NCBI GenBank assembly: GCA_013298955.1
Contig: JAAFJT010000017.1
Span: 1-61,633 of the forward strand
Direction of reading: 5' to 3'
From: Chitinophagales bacterium
Lineage (GTDB): Bacteria > Bacteroidota > Bacteroidia > Chitinophagales > Saprospiraceae
Length of the DNA: 61,633 nucleotides
Shown: positions 24,751-33,741 of the stretch, one piece after another
How positions within the stretch are numbered: the stretch's first letter is position 1
How the letters are laid out: every line of letters starts with the position of its first letter
The notes under the pieces: generated by a model
What the model was told of the DNA's origin: nothing
Seen by the model: the letters and a program-made list of their open reading frames with translations, nothing else
The model's database searches: none
Position numbers and translations under genes: made by a program

Positions 24751-26055
24751 TTAAACTTTCAAGAAAATACCTCGAATATAGAAGATCCAAAGGATGAACC
24801 AAAAGAATAAAACATGGAATATTGCAAATAAAAACGAACTTAATTTTTGTTTTTTTACAAAGGATGCCCATTCATTTGGATTACCTGCTTTGGTCAATTG
24901 CTTGGATTTGGCACTTGCCAATAAAGCATTCGGCGTTGTCAAAGGCGAAAACACCGTTTCATACAATTTTTGATAACCACCAATCCGTTTTGGAACGGTT
25001 TGATTGTCCCATTTTTGGGCAACTGTTTCGACGGCACTATCAAATTTGAATTTACTAATCGTCTTCACATACACACCCGACAACACAAACGCCAAAATAG
25101 AGTTCATGCCCAAAACCAATACAGGTTTTGTCCAACCTTTAAAGCCTTGAATATCAATGAACCATATCAAAATGCCCAAAATAATAATGGCTGTTCCCGC
25201 CGTATTCAATACATAAGTAGGTGTCCACAACGATTTATTAATCGGACATGCCCATTGTCCAAAAAGCGTCGTGTTGCTCAACACCCAAGCCGCCGCCAAA
25301 CCTATCACGCCCCAAATCAACATATTACGAACTAAAAGCATTCTATCACTCGTCGTATCGACCATGCGCCCTGCAAAATAGCCCAAAATCACCGTCACAA
25401 TCGCAGGAATCGTACTCAACAAACCTTCGGGGTCGAAAGCAGTGCCTTTTCCGCGCCAAAGATGGTTTTCACCAAACACTTTTTTATCAATTTCAGTGAC
25501 CAAATTGGTATCCAAATGCTGCATCGAACTCCCATCTGCGCCCACCACTTCCAATCCATAAGGAAATTGCGGGTCGCCGCCAAAAAGCATCATCACATGA
25601 TACCAAACCAATAGCACCACTCCAATAATCCCCACAGTCGCCCGATTGAAACTGACACAAATCATACTTCCAATAATATAACAAATGCCAATGCGTTGCA
25701 AAACGCCCATAATCCGCAAATGCGAATAATCGGCGGCGGATATTAAAAAAGCATTTAAAGCGAGACCAATTAGAAAAATCGTCGCACCGCGCTTTAAAAT
25801 CTTCCAATAAAGGTCAATCGGCGGTTGATTTTCATATTTTTTGAGGGAATACCAAGCCGATATGCCCACTGCAAACAAAAAAAACGGAAAAACCCAGTCG
25901 GTTGGCGTTACGCCATGCCAATAGGCGTGTTCCCAAGGGGCGTATATAAACGACCAAGTACCGGGATTATTGACGATAAACATTAGGGCAATAGTCAATC
26001 CGCGAAAAACATCTAAAGCCACTAAACGATTGGTAGGTAATGCGTTTGCAGTCAT
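24751..26055 (-). CDS. DUF5009/NagX-like membrane acyltransferase
   Basis: A 434-residue polytopic membrane protein of the heparan-alpha-glucosaminide N-acetyltransferase-like family. It begins RLVALDVFRGLTIALMFIVN with the characteristic LDVFRG motif, continues with HGVTPTDWVFPFFLFAVGIS, and has about ten hydrophobic segments. Relatives acetylate sugars across the membrane or are simply named DUF5009. The start at 26055 (MTANALPTNRLVALD) is preferred because the longer open frame to 26313 reads antisense through tRNA-Arg. Long alternating loops carry DPEGLLSTIPAIVTVILG, also family-typical. Confidence 0.82.
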   Translation of the reverse strand: MTANALPTNRLVALDVFRGLTIALMFIVNNPGTWSFIYAPWEHAYWHGVTPTDWVFPFFLFAVGISAWYSLKKYENQPPIDLYWKILKRGATIFLIGLALNAFLISAADYSHLRIMGVLQRIGICYIIGSMICVSFNRATVGIIGVVLLVWYHVMMLFGGDPQFPYGLEVVGADGSSMQHLDTNLVTEIDKKVFGENHLWRGKGTAFDPEGLLSTIPAIVTVILGYFAGRMVDTTSDRMLLVRNMLIWGVIGLAAAWVLSNTTLFGQWACPINKSLWTPTYVLNTAGTAIIILGILIWFIDIQGFKGWTKPVLVLGMNSILAFVLSGVYVKTISKFKFDSAVETVAQKWDNQTVPKRIGGYQKLYETVFSPLTTPNALLASAKSKQLTKAGNPNEWASFVKKQKLSSFLFAIFHVLFFWFILWIFYIRGIFLKV

Positions 26056-26164
26056 AAAGGAACGATTAGGTTGGTTTAAAATAACGTTACAAGATGCTAA
26101 ACTATATACTTTTGGAGACTTATGCAGGATTTTATGTTTTTTTTTTATTTTTTTTGAAAAAAAG

Positions 26165-26195
26165 TTGCATTTTTGGTGAAAATGGCTCAACTTTG
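26165..26195 (+). promoter_or_regulatory. promoter of tRNA-Arg
   Basis: TTG at 26165-26167 and CAACTTTG at 26188-26195 (one mismatch to TAnnTTTG) with 20-base spacing, ending 34 bases before the tRNA. It lies in the 5' flank of the divergent DUF5009 gene. Confidence 0.5.
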
Positions 26196-26229
26196 CGGCG
26201 CGAAATGCAATCAGTCTTAAAAGTAAACT

Positions 26230-26303
26230 GGTTCCGTAGCTCAGCTGGATAGAGCAACTGCCTTCTAAGCAGTAGGTCTTTGGTTCGAATCCAAACGGAA
26301 TCA
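26230..26303 (+). tRNA. tRNA-Arg (anticodon TCT)
   Basis: A 74-base cloverleaf. The acceptor GGTTCCG pairs with CGGAATC (one G-U), the anticodon loop is CTTCTAA between ACTGC and GCAGT, the T-arm is TTTGG-TTCGAAT-CCAAA and the discriminator is A. CCA is not encoded. Confidence 0.95.
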
Positions 26304-26354
26304 CTATTTGCATAACTCATTGATTTTCAATGTATTGCAAAGGTATCAAAAAAA

Positions 26355-26385
26355 GCGTCCATTGTACAATGGACGCTTTTTTTTT
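26355..26385 (+). terminator. intrinsic terminator after tRNA-Arg
   Basis: A palindrome GCGTCCATTGT-ACAATGGACGC followed by nine T residues, about 50 bases after the tRNA. Confidence 0.85.
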
Positions 26386-26423
26386 ATTTTTATCCCAATT
26401 CTTTACCTTAAAATTAGGAGGCT

Positions 26424-26837
26424 ATGTACCAATATGACACGCAAATTCGAGTGCGTTATGGCGAAACAGACCAAATGGGCTATTTATATTATGGCAATTA
26501 TGCACAATATTACGAAGTCGGGCGGGCAGAAGCGATTCGAGCATTAGGCATTAGTTACAAAATGTTGGAAGAAACGCATGGGATTTTAATGCCTGTGATG
26601 AGTTTAGAAATGCGTTTTGTGCGTCCTGCGCTGTATGATGAATTGTTGACCGTGCGCACCATCCTTCGAGAAATGCCTGTGGATACCATTGTTTTCCACA
26701 TGGAAATTTATAATGAGCGCAAAAAATTAGTGAATGGCGGGCGCGTAAAACTATGTTTTGTGGAAGCGAAAACGAATAAAACAATTGTAACACCTCCTTA
26801 TTTAAGTGATAAATTAAAACCCTTTTTTGAAACCTAA
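26424..26837 (+). CDS. acyl-CoA thioesterase (4HBT/YbgC-like)
   Basis: A 137-residue hot-dog thioesterase. The active-site signature is YGETDQMGYLYYGNYAQYYE, with the aspartate near residue 15 as catalytic residue, then GISYKMLEETHGILMPVMS and a beta-rich C-terminal half. Enzymes of this group hydrolyse acyl-CoA or acyl-ACP thioesters as tetramers; the acyl chain is not predictable. The ATG at 26424 follows an AGGAGG stretch (26417-26422), an unusually good Shine-Dalgarno match for this phylum. Confidence 0.9.
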   Translation: MYQYDTQIRVRYGETDQMGYLYYGNYAQYYEVGRAEAIRALGISYKMLEETHGILMPVMSLEMRFVRPALYDELLTVRTILREMPVDTIVFHMEIYNERKKLVNGGRVKLCFVEAKTNKTIVTPPYLSDKLKPFFET

Positions 26838-26860
26838 AATGTTGATTTTCAATAGAGTAT

Positions 26861-26893
26861 AACGTTTAGAGGGTTTGAAACCCTCCAAACGTT
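26861..26893. repeat. palindromic repeat family F, copy 2
   Basis: AACGTTTAGAGGG / CCCTCCAAACGTT around TTTGAAA, with one arm change relative to copy 1. It lies between the thioesterase and Fic genes. Confidence 0.9.
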
Positions 26894-27008
26894 GTTGTCG
26901 ATTATTTACCATTAACCGCTTAAAAGAGAGAAAGTATCGGTAAAGTATCGAGAAATATTTGGTTATTTGAAATAAAAATGCCTCTTTTTCAGCTAAAATA
27001 TCCATATT

Positions 27009-28079
27009 ATGATACAAGATAAATTGCAATTCAATTTTTTAGTCACTCAGCGCATCATTCAAAAAATTGCTCAAATCGACCAATTTAAAGGAGAGTGGAA
27101 ACAGTTAGACAAAGATGAAAATAAATATCTAAAAGAGTTGCGCAAAATTGCAACCTTGCAAAGTATTGGCTCCTCTACCCGAATTGAAGGGAGTTCTATG
27201 ACAGATGCTGAAATTGCAACTCTGATAAAAAATTTAAAGATAGCTAAACTTCAAACCAGAGATGAGCAAGAAGTGGTGGGTTATTACGATACGCTCGAAA
27301 TCCTGATTGAGCAGTATAAAGATATCGATTTAACATTATCGAATCTCCATTCCTTGCACAACTTGCTTTTAAAATACAGCAGCAAAGATGAGCGACACAG
27401 AGGAAGATTGAAAGAATTGACCAATAAAGTGGTTGCAACCTATCCTGACGGGACAACAAGAGTGATTTTTAATACCACAGAACCCTATTTGACCCCGAAA
27501 GAGATGGAAGAACTCTTGCAATGGACGAATCAAGCGTTTTCAGAAGGTGAAATCCATCCATTAATCATTATCGGAACATTTATATATGAATTTTTATCGA
27601 TTCATCCTTATCAAGATGGTAATGGACGCTTATCTCGATTATTAACCAATCTTTTATTACTTAAATCGGATTATAAATTTGTTTTATACGTATCGTTAGA
27701 ACATATCATTGAATCTAAGAAAAAAGAATATTATCAAGCTTTAATGGATGGTCAAAAAGATAGATATAAGGAAACGGAGCGCATTCATCAATGGATGTTA
27801 TTTTTTTTGGATAGTTTGCGAGAATTAACCTTGAAATTAGAACAAAAAGTCAAAGAGTATAGAAAATTAGGTAGCTATTTGAATGAAAGACAAAAAGAAA
27901 TTTTAAAATATGTTCAAGTAAATCAACCTGTAAAAATGGTTCAGGTATCGAACGGATTACCACAATATGCACAAGCAAGTATCAAAAAAGATTTGCAATA
28001 TTTGGTGGCAGCGTTTGAAATTGAAAAAATTGGTGATAATCGAGGCACCATTTACATTATCAAAAAACAAGAATCCTAA
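27009..28079 (+). CDS. Fic domain protein (AMP transferase family) with winged helix
   Basis: A 356-residue Fic protein. The N-terminal part carries the inhibitory helix motif in SSTRIEGSSMT (S/T-x-x-x-E-G, about residues 57-66), which in this class blocks ATP binding. The catalytic Fic motif is IHPYQDGNGRLSR near residues 197-209, complete with catalytic histidine. A C-terminal winged-helix segment (LNERQKEILKYVQ, NGLPQYAQASIKKDLQYLV) suggests DNA binding. Fic enzymes usually transfer AMP to a protein hydroxyl. The target is unknown; the combination with an HTH recalls self-regulating Fic proteins. It stands alone. Confidence 0.92.
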   Translation: MIQDKLQFNFLVTQRIIQKIAQIDQFKGEWKQLDKDENKYLKELRKIATLQSIGSSTRIEGSSMTDAEIATLIKNLKIAKLQTRDEQEVVGYYDTLEILIEQYKDIDLTLSNLHSLHNLLLKYSSKDERHRGRLKELTNKVVATYPDGTTRVIFNTTEPYLTPKEMEELLQWTNQAFSEGEIHPLIIIGTFIYEFLSIHPYQDGNGRLSRLLTNLLLLKSDYKFVLYVSLEHIIESKKKEYYQALMDGQKDRYKETERIHQWMLFFLDSLRELTLKLEQKVKEYRKLGSYLNERQKEILKYVQVNQPVKMVQVSNGLPQYAQASIKKDLQYLVAAFEIEKIGDNRGTIYIIKKQES

Positions 28080-28083
28080 AAAA

Positions 28084-28115
28084 AACTTGCAGCAGGGTTG
28101 CCCCTGTCTGCAAGT
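28084..28115. repeat. hairpin after the Fic gene
   Basis: ACTTGCAG-CAGGGTTGCCCCTG-TCTGCAAGT, a short imperfect palindrome starting 4 bases after the Fic stop codon. It may act as a transcription end. Nothing else is seen between here and 28338. Confidence 0.5.
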
Positions 28116-28338
28116 GTGGCTGTGATGTAGATTACTCGTATTTGTTTTTTGCTCCGTTTGTAAATCATTCCTATCGGAAACGAGATGCTATTTTCATTTG
28201 ATTTTTTACATAAATCTCACAATGGCATAAACTTGTTGCATTCGAAAATAGTTTCCTAATGCGTTGATTTGACGAAAACTTAACTTTTTCTTCCGACTTA
28301 CTTAACAAATTACCCTTTTTTAAAATTTAAATAGAACA

Positions 28339-28830
28339 ATGAGAAGTATTCTAATGGGTTTTACCATTTTCTTGGCTTTGTCTGCGTGTAAAGAGGCAGC
28401 CCCGAAAAAAATAGATAATGGGATGCAAGAAGTGCAGGTGGATCCGAAATTGAATAATGCGGATATTATTCGCAATCCTGTCACGGCGAGTCAGCCGATT
28501 GACACCAATAATGTGGCAAAAATGGCTTTTGAAGTGAATGAAATTGATTTTGGGACGGTTCCAGAAGGGACGCTTGTTAAAAAATCATTTAAATTCACCA
28601 ATAATGGCAAAGTGCCTTTGTTGATTACGAGTGCAACGTCTTCTTGTGGTTGCACCGTTCCGAGTTACAATAAAACAGCGATTGCCATAGGCGCGACAGA
28701 TGTACTTGAAGTGCAATTTGATACCAAAGGCAAACAAAATTTTCAAGAAAAAATGGTAACAATTACGGCAAATACATTGCCTTCGACGATGATGGTGCGT
28801 TTGAAAGGAATAGTAAAGCCAAAATCATAA
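28339..28830 (+). CDS. DUF1573 lipoprotein
   Basis: A 163-residue protein with a lipobox (LALSAC, cysteine near residue 17) and a DUF1573 domain of ASPM/Hydin-like Ig fold: FGTVPEGTLVKKSFKFTN, then ITSATSSCGCTVPSY, the conserved CGC, and VQFDTKGKQNFQEK. Probably anchored in the outer or inner membrane facing the periplasm. DUF1573 proteins are abundant in Bacteroidota; their function is unknown. It is monocistronic, with about 260 bases of gap before it. Confidence 0.9.
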   Translation: MRSILMGFTIFLALSACKEAAPKKIDNGMQEVQVDPKLNNADIIRNPVTASQPIDTNNVAKMAFEVNEIDFGTVPEGTLVKKSFKFTNNGKVPLLITSATSSCGCTVPSYNKTAIAIGATDVLEVQFDTKGKQNFQEKMVTITANTLPSTMMVRLKGIVKPKS

Positions 28831-28868
28831 ATTAACATTTTGTAATATCAAAAAAAAATAAAAAAAAA

Positions 28869-28900
28869 TTTGTTGTTTTCATGTAACTGCATTACTTTCG
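28869..28900 (+). promoter_or_regulatory. promoter of the glycine-rich protein gene
   Basis: TTTG at 28869-28872, 20 bases, TACTTTCG at 28893-28900 (one mismatch to TAnnTTTG). The ATG at 28940 follows about 33 bases after the predicted start. Confidence 0.5.
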
Positions 28901-28939
28901 TAACGTCAAATCTATTGTTTAACCAACTTGATGTAGTTC

Positions 28940-29332
28940 ATGGAGCAAATTTTAAGTGCAGTACTCGGCGGCGGCGGCGGCTGGCTCGCGGGTATTTTGG
29001 GCAAAGGTAGCGATAAAGGACCGCTTGCCAATATTTTAGCAGGCGTTCTTGGCGGCATCGGCGGTGGTGCCGGCGCGGGACAAGTGTTAGGCGGCGCAAC
29101 CGATGCTGCTGCGAACCTGCCGGATGCAGCAGCAGGGAGCAATCCGATGATAGCTTACATCATGTCTTTTGTGATGGGTTCTATCTTGCCTTGGCTGACC
29201 AATTATATTAAAACGTCCCAAGCGGGTGCGGGCGCGGGCGCGACTACGGGAGCCAATGATGGTTCTGGTAGCTCGGGCATTCAGTTGCCACCGCGCAAAC
29301 AGGATAATAATGATAACCCACCATTGGGTTAA
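28940..29332 (+). CDS. small glycine/alanine-rich protein, unknown
   Basis: A 130-residue protein. Residues 9-60 are glycine-rich with GxxxG-type spacing (LGGGGGWLAGILGKG, AGVLGGIGGGAGAGQVLGGA). A hydrophobic segment YIMSFVMGSILPWLTNYI near residues 73-90 could cross a membrane. The C-terminus is disordered and ends in KQDNNDNPPLG. Glycine-zipper segments of this kind occur in pore-forming and outer-membrane-associated peptides, but homology is not claimed. It has a plausible promoter of its own and GC-rich codons in the glycine stretch. Confidence 0.65.
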   Translation: MEQILSAVLGGGGGWLAGILGKGSDKGPLANILAGVLGGIGGGAGAGQVLGGATDAAANLPDAAAGSNPMIAYIMSFVMGSILPWLTNYIKTSQAGAGAGATTGANDGSGSSGIQLPPRKQDNNDNPPLG

Positions 29333-29420
29333 TCGATGTTGAATCAGAAATAGAAAATAAGAGCGCGTTGATTGGAAAAACCAATGGACGCGCTTCTATA
29401 TTTTACGAGCAAAAAATTTT

Positions 29421-29596
29421 TATACTTTGCGCACGATACTTTTGGGATACCATGGGAACACGGATGACGCAGATTGGGCGGATTCGCACGGATTTTTTTA
29501 ATTCAGCTTCAAAATCAAAAAAAATCCGTGCAAATCCGCTGAATCCGCGTCATCCGTGTTCCCATTGTATCCCCAAACCACCCGACACAACGTATA
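29421..29596. repeat. palindromic repeat family B, copy 3
   Basis: A 176-base imperfect palindrome, outer TATACTTTGCGCACGATAC and counterpart, inner GGGAACACGGATGACGCAGA with its complement. More arm mismatches than the other copies. Confidence 0.85.
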
Positions 29597-29663
29597 ATTG
29601 TCATATTTTGGTCAAAATATCAAGCGCGTCCGCAAAATATCGAATCTGAAAATTCAAATACTA

Positions 29664-29693
29664 TTGACAATCCAATTATTTATCCTACATTTG
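29664..29693 (+). promoter_or_regulatory. promoter of the 491-residue lipoprotein gene
   Basis: TTGAC at 29664, 19 bases, TACATTTG at 29686-29693 (exact TAnnTTTG). It puts transcription start near 29700, which argues for the ATG at 29745 over the in-frame ATG at 29703. Confidence 0.65.
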
Positions 29694-29744
29694 ACCCTTT
29701 AAATGACAATCGCTTCTTACCAACTAAAAAAATATTGTCAACAA

Positions 29745-31220
29745 ATGCGTTTAACGAACCATATATTCTTTAAAAGAATTTTTTTACCTGCATTGGCACT
29801 GAGTTTCAATGCGTGTGATTTGTTGAAACCCGCGCAACAGCCAACCATGCCGATTGGACGGGGGACAACTCAAAATCCAACTTCTACGGGTAATCCAACC
29901 GCTACTACGAGTCGGACTACACCCAAAAATCCAACGGGGAGAGTCGATACCGTCATTTGGAGGGATGACAAAAAGGCAAAACCGCCCATTGTCACGGATG
30001 GCGGCAAGGTGACAACAACCAATCCGACCAATCCAACCAATACGGGTTCTGGTACGGTGGTCACTACGCCCACAGGTACAGGTGGGGTGAAACCTGCGCC
30101 CAGTTTGCCCAATGAACCGACGAAAGAATTGAAAACGACCTATGATTTATCCATTCCACTGCCCTTTTTTCGGGATAAATATAATGGTGTGACGGGTGTA
30201 AATTATGATAAATCTCTATTTGCATTGGATTTTTATGCGGGTGTGAAATTGGCGTTGGACTCTTTATCCTATTCCAATATTAATTTAAATGTTAATATTG
30301 TGGATACGAAACCCGATTTTGCTTCGGTTTTGAACCAATATGAAATCTCTAAAACGGATGTCATGTTAGGTCCCGTTGAAAAGGATAATTTGCCTGCGGC
30401 AATTGCTTTTTCCAATGAAAAAAGTAAAACAGTCGTATCGCCTTATTTTCCATCTTTGGAGTTGGAAGGCGAAAATCCGAACTTTGTACAAGTCAAACCG
30501 AGTTTAAAAACGCATTGCGAAGCAATAACAAAGCATACACGCGCTCGTTACAAGCCCGAATTAGTCACTTTGTTGGCGCGTCAACAAGATGGTGAAAATG
30601 CTCGCTTTAAGTATTTTCAAGATATGAATGCAACGATTAGCCGCAGTTCGACCGCTACCAAATTTAAAGAAGCGGTGGTGGATGAAAAAGCGATTGATAT
30701 TAGCAAATTAGTGAGTCCGACGTTGACGACGGTTTTTGTAGTGCCGTCTTGGAATGAGGCTTTTGTCAATGCGTTGTTGAAAAAAATTGATGAACATCCC
30801 AATAAAAAGAATATTGTTGTTTATGGCATGCCGCAATGGATGGATTTTGTGGGTATGAATGATTATTTTGAACGCTTGAAAGTGCGTGTAAGTAGTTCAA
30901 CTTTTGTGGATGTCAATCGCCCCGAAGTACGGATTTTTCGCCAAAGATTTGTTGACAAATTTGGCAAAATGCCGAATAATGATGCGTATTTAGGTTATGA
31001 TTGCGCTTTATATTTTGGAGAAGCGATGAAAAAATATGGTTCTAAATTCTCGTATTTTTTGGATAGAGAACCGCGTAAATTGTTGCATACCAAGTTTTTA
31101 TTTGAACCTGTCTATCGTTCTGTGACCACAGGAACCGATGATTTTGGAAAAGTGATGAAATACGAAAACAAGTATGTTAATATTTTAAAATATAATGGTG
31201 GATTTTCATTAGAAGAATAA
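29745..31220 (+). CDS. lipoprotein with type 1 periplasmic-binding-protein-like fold
   Basis: A 491-residue lipoprotein (LALSFNAC lipobox). A low-complexity Thr/Pro/Asn linker covers about residues 25-115. The folded part starts with LPFFRDKYNG and DFYAGVKLALDSL, and looks like a type 1 periplasmic binding fold: VMLGPVEKDNLPAAIAFSNEKSKTVVSP, then the second lobe IVVYGMPQWMDF and VDKFGKMPNNDAYLGYD. Related proteins include receptor-like ligand-binding and LpoA-like domains. The ligand is unknown. Its start is supported by the promoter at 29664-29693. Confidence 0.75.
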   Translation: MRLTNHIFFKRIFLPALALSFNACDLLKPAQQPTMPIGRGTTQNPTSTGNPTATTSRTTPKNPTGRVDTVIWRDDKKAKPPIVTDGGKVTTTNPTNPTNTGSGTVVTTPTGTGGVKPAPSLPNEPTKELKTTYDLSIPLPFFRDKYNGVTGVNYDKSLFALDFYAGVKLALDSLSYSNINLNVNIVDTKPDFASVLNQYEISKTDVMLGPVEKDNLPAAIAFSNEKSKTVVSPYFPSLELEGENPNFVQVKPSLKTHCEAITKHTRARYKPELVTLLARQQDGENARFKYFQDMNATISRSSTATKFKEAVVDEKAIDISKLVSPTLTTVFVVPSWNEAFVNALLKKIDEHPNKKNIVVYGMPQWMDFVGMNDYFERLKVRVSSSTFVDVNRPEVRIFRQRFVDKFGKMPNNDAYLGYDCALYFGEAMKKYGSKFSYFLDREPRKLLHTKFLFEPVYRSVTTGTDDFGKVMKYENKYVNILKYNGGFSLEE

Positions 31221-31236
31221 ATTAAGCAGCCTTTTT

Positions 31237-31490
31237 GAATTAGGATTTTTAGGATTTATAAGATTTTATACTTCACGCACTATCGTTTTGGGATACAATG
31301 GGAACACGGATGACGCAGATTGGGCGAATGTTCGCGGATTTTTTTGGGATTTTTCACGAATTTTGGACTGAATTCCAAAAAAAAATCCGCGAATATTCGC
31401 CCAATCTGCGTCATCCGCGTTCCAATGGTATCCAAAACCACCCGATGCAAAGTATATTAAGATCCATCCTAAAAATCCTAATTCAAAAAA
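31237..31490. repeat. family G palindrome split by a family B palindrome
   Basis: GAATTAGGATTTTTAGGATT at 31237-31256 and ATCCTAAAAATCCTAATTC at 31468-31486 are the two arms of a family G element. A complete family B element (31267-31456) lies between them. Confidence 0.8.
31267..31456. repeat. palindromic repeat family B, copy 4
   Basis: A 190-base imperfect palindrome, nested inside family G. Its inner arms are GGGAACACGGATGACGCAGA and TCTGCGTCATCCGCGTTCC; the right outer arm has CCACCCGATGCAAAGTAT. Confidence 0.9.
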
Positions 31491-31510
31491 TAGAACGACG
31501 TGTTAAAACA

Positions 31511-32173
31511 ATGATTGAAGCAAGACAACTTGAGAAGTTTTACGGCAAATCACAAGTATTGAAAGGAGTCGATTTGACCATCGAAAAAGGTGAATTTGTC
31601 TCCATTATCGGCAGGTCAGGGGCAGGGAAAAGTACTTTACTGCACATTCTCGGTACGCTCGACGTGCCTGATAAAGGGACTGTTTCCATCAATGGACAAC
31701 AAGTTTCGGGCTTGAATACCCAAGCATTAGCGCGTTTTCGGAATCAAAATATTGGTTTTGTCTTCCAATTCCACCATTTATTGCCCGAATTTACGGCTTT
31801 GGAAAATGTTTGTATGCCTGCGTATATTAATAAAAAATCAGATTCGAGCGTCACCAAACGGGCGATGGAATTATTAGATTATTTAGGATTGGCAGCGCGT
31901 ACGACTCATAAACCGGGGCAATTATCAGGCGGCGAACAACAACGTGTAGCCGTCGCGCGCGCCTTGATGAATCGTCCTGCGGTCGTTTTTGCCGACGAAC
32001 CTTCAGGCAATTTAGATTCGGTTTTGTCGAAAGAATTGCACGAATTATTATTTCAATTGCGCAACGATTTCCAACAAACCTTTGTCATTGTAACGCATAA
32101 TTTAGAATTGGCAGCCATGAGTGACCGATGTTTGGAAATGAATGATGGTTTATTTGTCCCCAAATCACTCTAA
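31511..32173 (+). CDS. lolD: lipoprotein-releasing ABC transporter ATP-binding protein LolD
   Basis: A 220-residue ABC ATPase of the MacB/LolD group. Walker A is GRSGAGKST near residue 37, the LolD-type [19 protein letters not shown]-loop follows, the signature is [15 protein letters not shown], and Walker B is [13 protein letters not shown]. LolD drives lipoprotein release from the inner membrane for transport to the outer membrane, with LolC/E permeases not present here. The ATG at 31511 ([12 protein letters not shown]) is the family start; the upstream open frame is repeat B. Confidence 0.88.
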   Translation: MIEARQLEKFYGKSQVLKGVDLTIEKGEFVSIIGRSGAGKSTLLHILGTLDVPDKGTVSINGQQVSGLNTQALARFRNQNIGFVFQFHHLLPEFTALENVCMPAYINKKSDSSVTKRAMELLDYLGLAARTTHKPGQLSGGEQQRVAVARALMNRPAVVFADEPSGNLDSVLSKELHELLFQLRNDFQQTFVIVTHNLELAAMSDRCLEMNDGLFVPKSL

Positions 32174-32249
32174 GCATTTTGCGGTGTCACATTCAATAAA
32201 AAGTTGTGTTTCAACGTTTTAGAAGAAAATTTTTTTATAAGGTTTCAAC

Positions 32250-33731
32250 ATGAAAGCATTGATGACAAAATTTTTGTTTTTAATCTCGACTTGCCTTTTA
32301 GGAACGCAGCTGGTTTCAGCACAATCGCTTCCGTCGCAGTCTAAACCGCCGCAAACCAATAATGCAACGCTTGTTGCGGACGGTTATGAAATCAAAATTA
32401 AATTGAACGATTACTTCAAGGATACGCTGTTGCTCGGCTATCCGATGGGTGACAAACAGTACATCAAGGATACCGCGATTTTGAATAAAAAAACGGGTCT
32501 TTTTACCTTCAAAGGCAGTAAAAAATTGGCTGCGGGGATGTATTTGGTCATTTCGCCGCCTGAAAATAATTATTTTCAAATTATTGTTTCCGATACAGAC
32601 CAAAAATTCTCCTTGACGACGAGCAATATTGACCCGTACAAAGAGGTCAAATCTACCAATGCGCCCGATAATGAATTATTTTATAATTACATGAGTTTTC
32701 TCTCTACCAAAAGAACGGAAGCAGAGAAGGCGAATGGCATGAAAAAAGCGGATTCGACCAAAACCGTCGAAGCCAATAAGATTTTGGAGCGTTTGGATAA
32801 GGAAGTTAAGGCATATCAAAAGGATTTGTTTCAAAAAAATGCTAAATCGACGACGATTGCCCTTTTGCGGGCAACGCAGGAAATCGAACCGCCTGCGTTC
32901 ATAGGTGCGGATAAGGATGTAGCGATGTATTATTTTTACAAACAACATTATTTTGATAATTTTGAAATGAGTCATCCTGCGTTTTTGCGCACGCCGATTT
33001 TGTTTGAACGCATCAATTATTATATCACGAAATTGACTCCGCAGCATCCTGATTCGGTCATCGTTTCGGTGGATAGAATCTTGGATTTGGTCAAGGGTAA
33101 TTCAGAAACATTCCAATATTATTATATTCATTTTTTGAATGAGTATGCTAAAAGCAAATTAGTGGGTTTTGATGCGGTTTATGTGCATTTGGCAAAACAA
33201 TATATGGAAAAAGGCTTGGCAGACGCTTTTATTGATAAGGAGCAGCGCGAAAAAATTATGAAAAATGCCAATGCGTTAGAACCTATTTTATTGGGCAAAA
33301 CGGCTCCTGATATTGAAGTTTATTTGGCAGATGGAAAAACGGTGATGTTGTCTAAACTCAAAGCGAAATATGTCGTGTTTTACGTTTGGGACACCGAATG
33401 TGGACATTGTAAAAAATCCATTCCTGCTTTGGTCGCTTTTGCGGAAAAATACAAGGATAAAGAGGTAAAAGTCCTTGCACTTTGTAACAAATTGTCGGAT
33501 AAAGTGGCAGATTGTTGGAAAGAAGTGAAAGAACGGAAAATGGACGGTTTGATTAATGCAGTGGATCCATTTCAAATCAGCCGTTATCGGACTTTGTATC
33601 ATGTCGAAACGACTCCTGCGCTGTTTGTTTTGGATGAAAATAAGAAAATCATTTCCAAAAGTATTGGCGCAGACCAATTAGATGATTTGTTTCAACATTT
33701 ATTGAAAGAAGCAGAAAAAGGCAAAAAATAA
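32250..33731 (+). CDS. exported thioredoxin-like protein (TlpA/ResA type)
   Basis: A 493-residue protein with a signal peptide ending near VSAQ (residue 25). An N-terminal DUF4369-like beta domain (YMGDKQYIKDTAIL, FTFKGSKKLAAGMYLVIS), a helical middle part related to DUF5106, and a C-terminal thioredoxin fold with the active site WDTECGHCKKSIP near residues 376-388 and a cis-proline in VETTPALFVL. It probably acts in periplasmic disulfide reduction or cytochrome maturation. Proteins of this three-part design are common in Bacteroidota. It is followed at once by a long RNA hairpin. Confidence 0.85.
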   Translation: MKALMTKFLFLISTCLLGTQLVSAQSLPSQSKPPQTNNATLVADGYEIKIKLNDYFKDTLLLGYPMGDKQYIKDTAILNKKTGLFTFKGSKKLAAGMYLVISPPENNYFQIIVSDTDQKFSLTTSNIDPYKEVKSTNAPDNELFYNYMSFLSTKRTEAEKANGMKKADSTKTVEANKILERLDKEVKAYQKDLFQKNAKSTTIALLRATQEIEPPAFIGADKDVAMYYFYKQHYFDNFEMSHPAFLRTPILFERINYYITKLTPQHPDSVIVSVDRILDLVKGNSETFQYYYIHFLNEYAKSKLVGFDAVYVHLAKQYMEKGLADAFIDKEQREKIMKNANALEPILLGKTAPDIEVYLADGKTVMLSKLKAKYVVFYVWDTECGHCKKSIPALVAFAEKYKDKEVKVLALCNKLSDKVADCWKEVKERKMDGLINAVDPFQISRYRTLYHVETTPALFVLDENKKIISKSIGADQLDDLFQHLLKEAEKGKK

Positions 33732-33741
33732 TGAATCAAGC

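Noticed and set aside
19556-26303. Genomic island inserted at a tRNA gene
   Set aside because: Neither tRNA gene has an integrase or a duplicated 3' end nearby; the intervening genes are housekeeping.
26056-26313. N-terminal extension of the DUF5009 gene
   Set aside because: It reads antisense through tRNA-Arg and its promoter, and the LDVFRG family start is close to the ATG at 26055.
28912-29142. Proline/alanine-rich minus-strand frame
   Set aside because: It is the antisense shadow of the glycine-rich gene; no promoter or family supports it.
31298-31510. N-terminal extension of LolD
   Set aside because: It is translated family B and G repeat sequence; LolD proteins begin as at 31511.
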